A stretch of DNA of 64,000 nucleotides from Anaerolineales bacterium (GCA_030680795.1 JAUXUL010000031.1:1-64000), one strand, 5' to 3'. Shown: positions 1 to 9,184, counted from the stretch's first letter. Made by a program: numbers and translations. The notes: generated by a model from the sequence alone, not told the origin.

Positions 1-19
1 TAATTTGGGGTGAACTCCC

Positions 20-115
20 AGACCCTAAAGGTTTTTCTGTCAGATTGGGTACTTTGCTGGCAAAATACGCTGTTCGACAAGATAATTTGGCCAGCGAGGG
101 AAACCTTTAGGGTCT
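20..115. repeat. Inverted repeat agaccctaaaggttt ... aaacctttagggtct (15-bp arms, 66-nt spacer)
   Basis: Arms read directly at 20-34 and 101-115; the same core occurs as a palindrome inside leuS (30605-30638). Confidence 0.85.
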
Positions 116-285
116 CCGCCCCTGTTTTTTGAGAAGATACAAATTCGCGGCAAAATGCTCTTGCTTTGAGGTTTTGAATGGCGGATACAGACTTGTGGGT
201 AATCACCAGACCTGACGGAATTGACGGGCTATCCCAGTCGTGCTATGATGACACATCATTGCAATTATTTTCAAAGGAGTTATTA

Positions 286-1365
286 ATGAGTTTTGAATTT
301 ATCCTTCGTATTATCGGTATGATCGCACTGGCAGTTGCCGGGGGATTATGGGGGGTTGACTTCTCGCGGTTTTACAATCAAGAGGAAGCCATTCGCAACA
401 CCCTGCTCTTTAGCCTGGTCGGTGCGCTGGCGGGCTTGATCCTGACCCCCTACTTTACCACCCGCCCTGCGCGGGCGATGAAATCCCTGCTGGGACGCAT
501 GTCGGCGGAAAGTTTGTTTGCCGGTCTGACGGGTTTGGTCGTCGGCTTGTTGATCGCCGCATTGCTGGCATTTCCCCTTTCCCTTTTGCCCGAGCCATTT
601 GGTCAGATCCTGCCTTTTATTGGAGTATTGATATTTTCCTATTTTGGCGTTTCCCTGTTTGTCATGCGGCAGGGTGATATCATGGGCTTGGTCAGCGCCC
701 TGAGCGGACGTAATGAAGGCGGCGGCTCCTCCTCATGGACCAACCTCAACCGCACCATTTTGCTCGATACCAGTGTCATCATTGATGGGCGCGTGACCGA
801 TATTGCGCGGACAGGTTTCCTGCCCGGTACGCTGCTCATCCCCCGCTTCGTGCTGAACGAACTCCAGTACATTGCCGACTCCCCGGATGGCATGCGCCGC
901 CAGCGTGGACGCCGCGGCATGGAAGTGCTCGCAGAACTGCAAAAACTGCCCAACGTGCTCGTCCGCATCTCGGATATTAATGTGGAAGGCGTGCGCGAAG
1001 TGGACGACAAACTGGTGGTGCTTGGCAAGCAGCTCAAAAGCCCGATCCTCACCAACGACTACAACCTCAACCGCGTGGCGGAAATCCAGGGTGTGACCGT
1101 GCTCAACATCAACGAACTGGCGAATGCCGTCAAATCCGTCGTTTTACCGGGCGAAGGACTGCGCATCAACATCATGCAGGAAGGCAAGGAGCATGGTCAG
1201 GGCGTGGGTTACATGGACGACGGCACGATGGTCGTGGTCGAGAACGGCAAGGAATACATCGGCGAGTACATGGAAGTGAACATCACCAAAGTCCTGCAAA
1301 CCGCCGCCGGACGCATGATCTTCGGACGTGTGGATGAAGATAATAGCAAACGCGGGAAAAAGTAA
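286..1365 (+). CDS. PIN/TRAM domain membrane protein (YacL-like)
   Basis: N-terminal TM helices, PIN motif ILLDTSVIIDGRVTDIARTGFLPGTLLIPRFVLNELQ, C-terminal TRAM-like region; ATG at 286 has RBS aaaggag, preferred over track start 178. Confidence 0.9.
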   Translation: MSFEFILRIIGMIALAVAGGLWGVDFSRFYNQEEAIRNTLLFSLVGALAGLILTPYFTTRPARAMKSLLGRMSAESLFAGLTGLVVGLLIAALLAFPLSLLPEPFGQILPFIGVLIFSYFGVSLFVMRQGDIMGLVSALSGRNEGGGSSSWTNLNRTILLDTSVIIDGRVTDIARTGFLPGTLLIPRFVLNELQYIADSPDGMRRQRGRRGMEVLAELQKLPNVLVRISDINVEGVREVDDKLVVLGKQLKSPILTNDYNLNRVAEIQGVTVLNINELANAVKSVVLPGEGLRINIMQEGKEHGQGVGYMDDGTMVVVENGKEYIGEYMEVNITKVLQTAAGRMIFGRVDEDNSKRGKK

Positions 1366-1447
1366 CCAGTAAACAGTAAACAGTGATCAGTAAACAGGGC
1401 GCGTGAAGCGTCCTGTTTTTGTTTTAATTCACAAGGTATACCCAGCG

Positions 1448-1497
1448 CGGTCACAAATTGCGCTTTTTCAGAGGGCGGAAAGCGCAATTTGTGACCG
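1448..1497. repeat. 19-bp perfect inverted repeat cggtcacaaattgcgcttt / aaagcgcaatttgtgaccg
   Basis: Arms 1448-1466 and 1479-1497 with 12-nt loop; a partial half-copy (cacaaattgcactttt) near 3026. Confidence 0.85.
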
Positions 1498-1606
1498 TGG
1501 GCATTATGGGATAAAATAACCGCCATCGTCAATAACTTTTCGAAGCCTCTGCGCTTCTGAAACCTCTGGATCTTCGCACCTTTGAAACCTTTGTAAAAGA
1601 GAACTC

Positions 1607-3004
1607 ATGCTGAAAATCTACAACACCCTCACCCGCAAGACCGAAGAATTCAAAACCCTCGAACCGAATCTCGTCAAGATGTATGTCTGTGGCGTGACGG
1701 TTTATAACGACGCGCATGTCGGGCACGCCATGTCTGCCATCGTGTTCGATATCATCCGCCGCTATCTTGAATATCGCGGCTACACCGTCAGGCACGTCAT
1801 GAACTACACCGATGTGGACGACAAGATCATCAACCGCGCCAAACAACTCAACGAAGACCCGCTCAAACTTTCCCAACGCTACATCGAGGATTACGCAGCC
1901 GACCTCAAGAGTCTCAACGTTCTGCCTGCCACATCCTACCCGCAGGTTAGCAAGACCATGCCGCTCATCATCGAATTCATCGAAGGGCTGATCCAAAAAG
2001 AAAATGCCTACGCCGCCTCGAATGGTGACGTTTATTTCAGTGTGACCAGCGATGACGACTACGGCCGCCTCTCAGGCCGCAAGCTCGATGATATGCAGGC
2101 AGGCGCGCGCATCGAAGTCGGTGAAGCCAAAGACCACCCAATGGACTTCGCGCTTTGGAAAGCCGCCAAAGAAGGCGAAATCTCATGGGACAGCCCGTGG
2201 GGCAAAGGCCGCCCCGGCTGGCACATCGAATGCTCCGCCATGAACCTCGCCGAACTCGGCGAACAGATCGACATCCACGGCGGCGGCAATGACCTGATCT
2301 TCCCGCATCACGAAAACGAGATCGCACAAAGTGAAAGCTACACCGGCAAGGAATTCTCGCGCTACTGGATCCACAATGGCATGTTGCAGCTTGGCGGCGA
2401 GAAAATGTCCAAGTCACTCGGCAACATCGTCAGCATCAAGGAGTTTCTTTCGAAGCGTTCCTCCGATGTGATGCGCATGTTGGTCTTGAACGGAACTTAT
2501 CGCGCCCCGCTGTTGTTCAATGACGACACACTCGACGCCGCTGAAAAAAACGTCGAACGCCTCAAATCTGCGCTCAAGCCTGCCCCTCTCTCCGCAAAGG
2601 GACTCGCCGCTGATACAGTTTCCGCTCTCGCCGCTGCCAGCGAATCCGCCAAAACCAACTTCACCAACGCCATGGACAGTGACTTCAACACTGCGGGCGC
2701 CATTGCAGCCCTGTTCGAACTCTCCAAATTCATCAACACCGCCCGTGACAACGGCGCAACCAGCGAACAACTTACGGCGGCACAGGGTACGTTCCGCGAA
2801 CTGGCAGGTGTGCTTGGCTTGAAACTGGAAGATAAAAAAGGATCAAGCGAGCAGGAAGCGCAGGTCGATGCCTTGATCGCAGAGCGTAATGAAGCGCGCC
2901 AGCAAAAACAGTGGGCCCGTTCAGACCAGATCCGCGACCAATTAAAAGAGATGGGTGTCACCCTCGAAGACAGCAAGGATGGCACCACCTGGAAGTGGGG
3001 ATAA
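1607..3004 (+). CDS. cysS: Cysteinyl-tRNA synthetase
   Basis: MYVCGVTVYNDAHVGHAMSAIVFDIIRRYLEYRGY, GWHIECSAM, KMSKSLGN. Confidence 0.98.
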   Translation: MLKIYNTLTRKTEEFKTLEPNLVKMYVCGVTVYNDAHVGHAMSAIVFDIIRRYLEYRGYTVRHVMNYTDVDDKIINRAKQLNEDPLKLSQRYIEDYAADLKSLNVLPATSYPQVSKTMPLIIEFIEGLIQKENAYAASNGDVYFSVTSDDDYGRLSGRKLDDMQAGARIEVGEAKDHPMDFALWKAAKEGEISWDSPWGKGRPGWHIECSAMNLAELGEQIDIHGGGNDLIFPHHENEIAQSESYTGKEFSRYWIHNGMLQLGGEKMSKSLGNIVSIKEFLSKRSSDVMRMLVLNGTYRAPLLFNDDTLDAAEKNVERLKSALKPAPLSAKGLAADTVSALAAASESAKTNFTNAMDSDFNTAGAIAALFELSKFINTARDNGATSEQLTAAQGTFRELAGVLGLKLEDKKGSSEQEAQVDALIAERNEARQQKQWARSDQIRDQLKEMGVTLEDSKDGTTWKWG

Positions 3005-3105
3005 TTTTTGGACAGCACGGCGGCACAAATTGCACTTTTACGTTAACCCGTTTGCAAATTCAGCATAGTGGTACATAGGCAATTCTTTACCGGTAGGAGA
3101 ATATC

Positions 3106-3876
3106 ATGCCATCCCCCAGACAAATGTTTTGGAACTATTGGTACCAATACCTTAGCGGACGAATCGGCAGTGATGCTGTCACTTTTCTAAACTACGGTTA
3201 CTGGCCGCCAAAAGGGGAGACCCTGCCGCTTGACCCACAGGATGAGATCAATCGGCCTGCCATTCAGCTATATCATCATGTGGCGGGGGGCTGGCCGCTG
3301 GGCGGAAAAAAAGTACTCGAGGTCAGTTGCGGACATGGCGGTGGGGCTTCCTTTACCACCCGCTACCATCATCCAGATTCCTACACCGCCATTGACCAGA
3401 ATCCCAAAGCCATTGATTTTTGCCGCAAAACCCATGCCCCCTTGAACATTGACTTCCACACGGGCGACGCACAAGCGCTGGACTTCCCTGAAAACTCCTT
3501 CGACGCGGTCATCAATGTGGAGGCGTCCCACTGTTATCCGAGTCAGCAGGCTTTCTTTGCTTCAGCCCGTCGCGTGCTAAAACCCGGCGGAAGATTGCTG
3601 TATGCCGACTTCCGCCCGCGCGAGGAACTCTCGCAATGGGAGACTGACATCGCAGCCAATTTTCAGATCGCATCCAAAACAGATATTACCCCGCATGTGG
3701 TGAGCGCCTTGCAGCGCACCACAGACCGCTTCCGTACCCTCGCCCACCGCTTAGCTCCCAAAATCCTACATCCCATCATGGAAACCTTTGCCGGTGTGGA
3801 AGGCTCCACCATATACAATAGCTTCGTCAGCGGCGAGCGTGTATATCTATCGTTTCAACTGGTCAAATCTGCGTAA
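3106..3876 (+). CDS. Class I SAM-dependent methyltransferase
   Basis: SAM motif KVLEVSCGHGGGASF; NVEASHCYPSQQAFFASARRVLKPGG. Confidence 0.85.
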   Translation: MPSPRQMFWNYWYQYLSGRIGSDAVTFLNYGYWPPKGETLPLDPQDEINRPAIQLYHHVAGGWPLGGKKVLEVSCGHGGGASFTTRYHHPDSYTAIDQNPKAIDFCRKTHAPLNIDFHTGDAQALDFPENSFDAVINVEASHCYPSQQAFFASARRVLKPGGRLLYADFRPREELSQWETDIAANFQIASKTDITPHVVSALQRTTDRFRTLAHRLAPKILHPIMETFAGVEGSTIYNSFVSGERVYLSFQLVKSA

Positions 3877-3964
3877 AGAACCCGGTGTGACGATTCAAGA
3901 TTGTAAAGATGGTACATAATGGCGGTGGGAGTAAGCGCAAAACCCAAGTGAATCAGGTCAGATC

Positions 3965-3997
3965 AAGTGACTGTCACCTTTAAGGTGACAGTCACTT
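3965..3997. repeat. Perfect palindrome aagtgactgtcacctt-t-aaggtgacagtcactt
   Basis: 16-bp perfect arms around one central base, directly upstream of rlmB. Confidence 0.85.
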
Positions 3998-4010
3998 ATA
4001 ATCAGGAAAT

Positions 4011-4739
4011 ATGAAAGAATTCATCTACTCTCGTAATGCCGTACATGAAACCCTGCGCGCCGGGCGCAGGCAGATATTTTCCATCGAAATTGCCGAGGGG
4101 GCGCAGGAGAAAGGCACACTGGCGGAGATCGTCAAACTGGCAGAGCAGCAGAAGATCAAGGTCAACCGCGTGCCGCGCGGCAGGCTGGATAAGGTCAACC
4201 AGCATCATCAGGGTGTCATCGCTGAAGTGAGCGGCTACCCGTATTCGGACCTGGTCGAAATTCTGGATGGCATCAAAGACGAACCGCCGTTCATCCTTTT
4301 GCTTGACTCGTTGCAAGACCCACAGAATTTCGGCACGCTGATCCGCACGGCGGAGGCGGTGGGTGTGCATGGCATCATCATCCCGTTGGCGCGCTCGGTG
4401 GAAGTCACTCCGTCGGCGGTGAATGCGTCTTCGGGGGCGAGCGAGCACATGCTGATCGCCAAATCGAATCTCTCGCAGGCGATGGACGCTCTCAAGGATG
4501 CAGACATCTGGCTCGCAGGCTTGGACCAGGCCGGGGCGGAGGTCGAAGCGGGTTCACGTCATCTTAAAGGCGCTGTGGGACTCGTCGTCGGCTCTGAGGG
4601 CGAAGGTCTGCATGAACTCACGCGCAAGAAATGTGACATCGTTTTGAAGCTGCCGATGCGCGGAAAAATCGAATCACTCAATGCTGCCGTGGCGGGGTCG
4701 GTGGCGTTGTATCTGGCGTATCTAAACCGCACGAAATAA
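4011..4739 (+). CDS. rlmB: 23S rRNA (guanosine-2'-O)-methyltransferase, SpoU/TrmH family
   Basis: EFIYSRNAVHETLRAG, LLDSLQDPQNFGTLIRTAEAVGVHGIIIP, GSEGEGL, IESLNAAVAGSVALY. Confidence 0.93.
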   Translation: MKEFIYSRNAVHETLRAGRRQIFSIEIAEGAQEKGTLAEIVKLAEQQKIKVNRVPRGRLDKVNQHHQGVIAEVSGYPYSDLVEILDGIKDEPPFILLLDSLQDPQNFGTLIRTAEAVGVHGIIIPLARSVEVTPSAVNASSGASEHMLIAKSNLSQAMDALKDADIWLAGLDQAGAEVEAGSRHLKGAVGLVVGSEGEGLHELTRKKCDIVLKLPMRGKIESLNAAVAGSVALYLAYLNRTK

Positions 4740-4740
4740 C

Positions 4741-4833
4741 ATGTCGTTGCGAGGAGGGCTCGTGCTCTTCCCGACGAAGCAATCTCCCGCTTCAAAGAGG
4801 AGACTGCTTCGCAAAGAACGCTCGCAGCGACAT
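4741..4833. repeat. Palindromic repeat atgtcgttgcgaggag...gacgaagcaatctcc...gcttcgcaaag...cgctcgcagcgacat
   Basis: Terminal inversion atgtcgttgcgag / ctcgcagcgacat plus internal gaagcaatctcc / ggagactgcttc; diverged second copy at about 34917-35065. Confidence 0.8.
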
Positions 4834-4850
4834 TATCACAGGAGACAAAC

Positions 4851-6176
4851 ATGCCCAAGGGAACATATCATTTTCCAAAAGGATTTTTGTGGGGGACGGC
4901 GACGGCGTCGCATCAGGTGGAAGGCAATAACACGAACAACAATTGGCACGCGTGGGAAGAGGCGGGACACACCGTCCATAAATCTGGTCTGGCTGCCGAT
5001 TGGTGGGGCGGACGCTGGCGCGAGGATTTTGACCGCGCCGCCGAAACGGGACAGAATGCACATCGTTTTTCGATTGAGTGGAGCCGCGTCCAGCCGACGC
5101 CTGATCGTTGGGATGAGGAAGCCATCGAGAAATATCGCTCCATGCTGCGCGGACTGAGGGAACGCAATCTGACGGCTTTGGTTACGCTGCATCATTTTAC
5201 AGATCCGTTGTGGGTCAGCGAGAAGGGAGGATGGGAATCGGAAGAGATTGTTCCTTTATTCGATAAATATGTCCGCAAGATGGTGGATGCGTTGAAGGAA
5301 TACACCAACCTATGGGTAACCATCAACGAGCCGAATGTGTATGCGCTGAGCGGCTATGTGGCGGGAGCCTTCCCACCTGGCAAGCGGGATATCAAGTTGT
5401 CGATGCGTGTACTTGCCAACATGCTGCGCGGACATGCCGCTGCGTATCGTGCCATCCATGAGTTGCAACCCGAGGCGCGGGTTGGCTATGCCCTGCATTA
5501 TCGCCCGATGGTTCCGCGCTTGAGTTGGTCGCCGTTGGATATTGTGATGCGGAACATTCGTTACAGCGGTGTCAACATGGGCTTTCCGTCCGCGATCTCA
5601 ACAGGGGTGATGAAATCTCCTGTGGGTAATGTCAACATCCCCGAAGCCAAAGGCACGCAGGATTTCCTCGGCTTGAATTATTACTCGGTGGATACGGTCT
5701 GGTTTGATATCACCCGTCCCGGTGAATTATTCTCGAACAGCGGCTATCCCAAAAACGCCGACATGAGCGATACAAACTTCCTTGCCAACATCCCCGAAGG
5801 CATCTTCGACTCGATCAAGTGGATCACGCGCACCTATCCCAACCTGCCGATCATCATCACCGAGAACGGTGTGGAAGATTTTGACGATCACATCCGTCCG
5901 CGCTATCTGGCGGGGCATTTGCACCAGGTCTGGCGCGCGGTCAATTTCAACTGGCCGGTGAAGGGTTATTTCCACTGGTCACTGGTGGACAACTTCGAAT
6001 GGGAGCGCGGCTGGACTCAGCGCTTCGGCCTGTGGGGATTGGACCTGGATACGCAGAAGCGCATCCGCCGTCCTTCTGTTGATTTTTATGCAGAGATCTG
6101 CAAGGAGAATGGCATTTCATCCGAGATGGTGCAGAAGTATTGTCCTGAAGTGTTTGATAAATTATTTCCCTCTTGA
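4851..6176 (+). CDS. Glycoside hydrolase family 1 beta-glucosidase
   Basis: FPKGFLWGTATASHQVEGN, TINEPNVYALSGY, IITENGVED, GYFHWSLVDNFEWERGW. Confidence 0.95.
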   Translation: MPKGTYHFPKGFLWGTATASHQVEGNNTNNNWHAWEEAGHTVHKSGLAADWWGGRWREDFDRAAETGQNAHRFSIEWSRVQPTPDRWDEEAIEKYRSMLRGLRERNLTALVTLHHFTDPLWVSEKGGWESEEIVPLFDKYVRKMVDALKEYTNLWVTINEPNVYALSGYVAGAFPPGKRDIKLSMRVLANMLRGHAAAYRAIHELQPEARVGYALHYRPMVPRLSWSPLDIVMRNIRYSGVNMGFPSAISTGVMKSPVGNVNIPEAKGTQDFLGLNYYSVDTVWFDITRPGELFSNSGYPKNADMSDTNFLANIPEGIFDSIKWITRTYPNLPIIITENGVEDFDDHIRPRYLAGHLHQVWRAVNFNWPVKGYFHWSLVDNFEWERGWTQRFGLWGLDLDTQKRIRRPSVDFYAEICKENGISSEMVQKYCPEVFDKLFPS

Positions 6177-6231
6177 CTTCGTAGGGGCGAGACTTGTGCC
6201 ATGAAGTGGTATTATCTCGCCCTTTTTGACC

Positions 6232-6278
6232 TTGACAAATTAGAGTATTTACTCTAAAATAATAGAGTAAATACTCTA
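6232..6278 (+). promoter_or_regulatory. Sigma-70-type promoter overlapped by two TetR-type operator dyads
   Basis: TTGACA 6232-6237, 17-bp spacer, TAAAAT 6255-6260; tagagtatttactcta (6241-6256) and tagagtaaatactcta (6263-6278). Confidence 0.8.
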
Positions 6279-6290
6279 TAGGAAAATATC

Positions 6291-6869
6291 ATGGACACAC
6301 GTGAAAAAATATTGGATACCGCCCTTACCCTATTCAACAAGGAAGGCACAGCGGCTGTCAGCACCAACCATATTGCAGAAGCTGCAGGCATTAGCCCGGG
6401 AAATTTGTATTATCACTTTCATAACAAGCAGGAAATTATCCGTGAATTGTTTCAGCGCCTGAACATTATCTGGGAAACTCTGGAATCAATCCCGCAGGAT
6501 CATGCCCCGGTCATGGCCGATCTGAAAACGGTCATTGAAGCCAACTATAAGATCATCTGGCAATATCGTTTTCTATATCGCGAACTGGTCGCCCTGCTGC
6601 GTCAGGACACGGAACTGCGCACAAGCTTTCTTGCCGTTCGTCAGCGTGGGTTTGATGGGTTCCATGAACTGCTCCATATGTTTTCAGAGGCAGGCGTGCT
6701 TGATTTACCGGACGATCCAAAAGTCGTCAATGAACTTCAGGAAATATGCTGGCTGATCAGTGAATTTTGGCTCACCAATCTGGAGGTCAATGGACTCAAG
6801 GTGAATGAGGCGGAAATGCAGCGCGGCGTGAACTTAATATTTAGAGTCATCCAACCTTATCTTGCTTAA
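6291..6869 (+). CDS. TetR family transcriptional regulator
   Basis: REKILDTALTLFNKEGTAAVSTNHIAEAAGISPGNLYYHFHNKQEIIRELF. Confidence 0.95.
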   Translation: MDTREKILDTALTLFNKEGTAAVSTNHIAEAAGISPGNLYYHFHNKQEIIRELFQRLNIIWETLESIPQDHAPVMADLKTVIEANYKIIWQYRFLYRELVALLRQDTELRTSFLAVRQRGFDGFHELLHMFSEAGVLDLPDDPKVVNELQEICWLISEFWLTNLEVNGLKVNEAEMQRGVNLIFRVIQPYLA

Positions 6870-6879
6870 AGGAAATCAA

Positions 6880-7590
6880 ATGTCAACAAAACAATTTCGT
6901 CAGCTTACTGGTTTATTCTTTATCCTCGGCGCAATCCTGATCAACATTCCCTACACCCTGTTGATCATCAATTTCGATTATCCGGATATCCTGCGTTTTC
7001 CTGTCGAAGAGATCCTCACAAAATTCCAAGCAGGAGGCAGTACGTTGATATATACCTGGCTCGCCTTTGCCTGGGTTGGTTTACCGATGCTTTTCGGCAT
7101 GATCATGCTCAAGCGTGTTCTCGAAAAGGAAAATTCACCTTTTCTTGAAACTGCGACAACGATTGGCGTGATCGGTGCCATCGTTCAAGTCATTGGACTC
7201 TTACGCTGGGTCTTCGTGGTACCGATCATCTCCCGCCTCTATACCGACCCGTCAACTGCTTCGGCTACGAAAGAATCTCTTTCCGCCCTGTTCATGGCTG
7301 TGCATCAATATGGCGGCGTGATTCTGGGTGAACATATTGGTCAGATATTCACGATCCTTTGGTCAACTATGATCAGCGTGATCATTTACAGGTCAAGCCT
7401 GTTCAACAAATGGGTTGCATGGCTGGGCTGGGTGGCTTCCACAATTTATCTACTTGCCCAGACAGAGCTTTTCGCCACTGTCATCCCTGATTTTCCAGTT
7501 CTTGATTGGGCAGGGCTATATGGCAGCCTGTTATGGCTGGTCTGGGTGATCATTCTCGGCACCCATCTGGTCAAATATAAAGAACAATAA
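6880..7590 (+). CDS. Multi-pass membrane protein, DUF4386-like
   Basis: Start MSTKQFRQLTGLFFILGAILINIPY with several TM segments; follows tetR directly. Confidence 0.7.
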   Translation: MSTKQFRQLTGLFFILGAILINIPYTLLIINFDYPDILRFPVEEILTKFQAGGSTLIYTWLAFAWVGLPMLFGMIMLKRVLEKENSPFLETATTIGVIGAIVQVIGLLRWVFVVPIISRLYTDPSTASATKESLSALFMAVHQYGGVILGEHIGQIFTILWSTMISVIIYRSSLFNKWVAWLGWVASTIYLLAQTELFATVIPDFPVLDWAGLYGSLLWLVWVIILGTHLVKYKEQ

Positions 7591-7691
7591 TTTGAAATCA
7601 TCAAGAAGGCATGGAAGGAGATGTCCATGCCTTTTTGATTCACCCATATATGTAAAAGAAACTTTGTTCTACTATGATAAAATCGCCCTCT

Positions 7692-7973
7692 ATGACTCAC
7701 GCAGAACAGAACGCCTCCCAACTTCATGCCAAGCGTCGCAGGTGACGGCGGTCATCAACCTATTGGACGAAGGCAACACCGTTCCATTTATTGCCCGTTA
7801 TCGCAAGGAAATGACAGGCTCGCTCGACGATGAACAGATCCGCATCATCGCCGATGAACTCCTTTGCCTGCGCGGACTCGACCTGGATACGCAAAAGCGC
7901 TTCCGCCGTCCCAGCCTGGATCTGTATGCAGAAATATTGTCCCGAAGTATTTGAAAAGATATTTCCGTCGTAA
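7692..7973 (+). pseudogene. Chimeric remnant: N-terminus of Tex fused to C-terminus of GH1 beta-glucosidase
   Basis: Tex-like MTHAEQNASQL...QVTAVINLLDEGNTVPFIARYRKEMTGSLDDEQIR, then GLDLDTQKRFRRPSLDLYAE and, frame-shifted, KYCPEVFEKIFPS*, matching the GH1 end GLDLDTQKRIRRPSVDFYAE...KYCPEVFDKLFPS*. Confidence 0.85.
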
Positions 7974-8031
7974 TGTGTAGGGACACGGCGCCGCCGTGTC
8001 CCTACATTTATGCCGTGTCCCTGCATTTTTT

Positions 8032-8994
8032 ATGAATCTTCCCCCTGATTTTATTCGCACCATCCAAACCGCCTTTGGCGATGACGGGCGTGACATGCTG
8101 GCACGTCTGCCTGAATTGATCGCGGAAGCATCCCTCCGCTGGGGGTTGGCGGAGGATGTTCAGCCTGTTCCCAATCTATCCTACAATTTTGTCGCGTTCG
8201 CAAAACGTCCTTCGACTACGCCGCAAAATGCGCGCGGCTCCGCTCAGGACGAAGTAATCCTTAAGATCGGCGTGCCGCACAAGGAATTGAACAGTGAGAT
8301 GGAGGCGTTGAAGTTTTTTAACGGCGAGGGCGTTTGTCAATTACTGGAATGCGACGAGGAAAAAGGCATGTTCCTGCTGGAAAGGCTCAAGCCGGGGAAG
8401 ATGCTCTCCGAATTGGAAGATGACGACGAACGCACGCATATTGCAGTGGATGTGATGCAAAAATTATGGCGACCTTTGGAGACCAGCGGCTTGCCACTGG
8501 CGCAGGAGCTTGCTCCTGCATTCCATAAATTTATAAAACTCTCCGATTGGTTCGATGGATTGAAGGAAATCCGTCCGCATTTTGAGGGTGGGACGGGCCC
8601 CTTCCCGACGGAAATTCTGGAACGGGTTGAGTCTTCCCTGCCAGAATTATTTGCGGATGAACACTGTTTGATCCATGGAGACTTTCATCATTTCAATATT
8701 CTTTCCTCCGAGCGGGGTTGGCTGGTGATCGACCCCAAGGGAGTCATCGGGCCCGCGGGATATGAGATCGGTCCGCTGATGCTCAACCCGTGGGGAAGCC
8801 TAATGGACAACGACCAATTCAAGGTCCAGACAAAGAGGCGGGTGGACATCCTCCATGAACGGTTGGGCTGGGAGCGGGAGATGACCATCCAATGGGCGCT
8901 GGCTCATGCTGTCCTCTCTGCGTGGTGGGATTATCCAAACCTGGATTGGAACTACTCGCTGAATTGTGCGAAAATATTTTCTGAGCTTAAATGA
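8032..8994 (+). CDS. APH(6)/hydroxyurea-type antibiotic kinase-like phosphotransferase
   Basis: HGDFHHFNILSSERGWLVIDPKGVIGPAGYEIG; start MNLPPDF chosen at 8032. Confidence 0.85.
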   Translation: MNLPPDFIRTIQTAFGDDGRDMLARLPELIAEASLRWGLAEDVQPVPNLSYNFVAFAKRPSTTPQNARGSAQDEVILKIGVPHKELNSEMEALKFFNGEGVCQLLECDEEKGMFLLERLKPGKMLSELEDDDERTHIAVDVMQKLWRPLETSGLPLAQELAPAFHKFIKLSDWFDGLKEIRPHFEGGTGPFPTEILERVESSLPELFADEHCLIHGDFHHFNILSSERGWLVIDPKGVIGPAGYEIGPLMLNPWGSLMDNDQFKVQTKRRVDILHERLGWEREMTIQWALAHAVLSAWWDYPNLDWNYSLNCAKIFSELK

Positions 8995-9020
8995 CACAAC
9001 CTCCCATACGGGAGGTTGTG
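8995..9020. terminator. Perfect 11-bp hairpin between convergent genes
   Basis: cacaacctccc-atac-gggaggttgtg. Confidence 0.7.
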
Positions 9021-9034
9021 TAGTAGGTGAAGGG

Positions 9035-9184
9035 TTACTTGCCGAGCAGTGAGAAGATGGCATATCCCAGGGCGAGGATGCCAGCGATCACACCAGCCAG
9101 TGGGAGCGCCACAAAAGCGCCGATGCCGACCCACAGGAAGTACAGCCACATGCACCAACCGGAAATCGTTTGAGGTAAAGACAT
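9035..9184 (-). CDS. 49-aa small hydrophobic membrane protein, absent from the ORF track
   Basis: Reverse strand: MSLPQTISGWCMWLYFLWVGIGAFVALPLAGVIAGILALGYAIFSLLGK*; RBS aaaggag just upstream. Confidence 0.7.
   Translation of the reverse strand: MSLPQTISGWCMWLYFLWVGIGAFVALPLAGVIAGILALGYAIFSLLGK

Noticed and set aside
639-1055. Many long antisense ORFs in the track (e.g. 639-1055, 1529-1996, 2414-2770, 9386-10138, 28367-29167, 44680-45291)
   Set aside because: They lie opposite clearly conserved genes, lack recognisable motifs, and are expected in GC-rich coding DNA.
4851-8994. GH1, tetR, membrane protein, pseudogene and APH-like kinase considered as a resistance island
   Set aside because: No mobile element or consistent composition shift seen; kinase homology alone does not show resistance.
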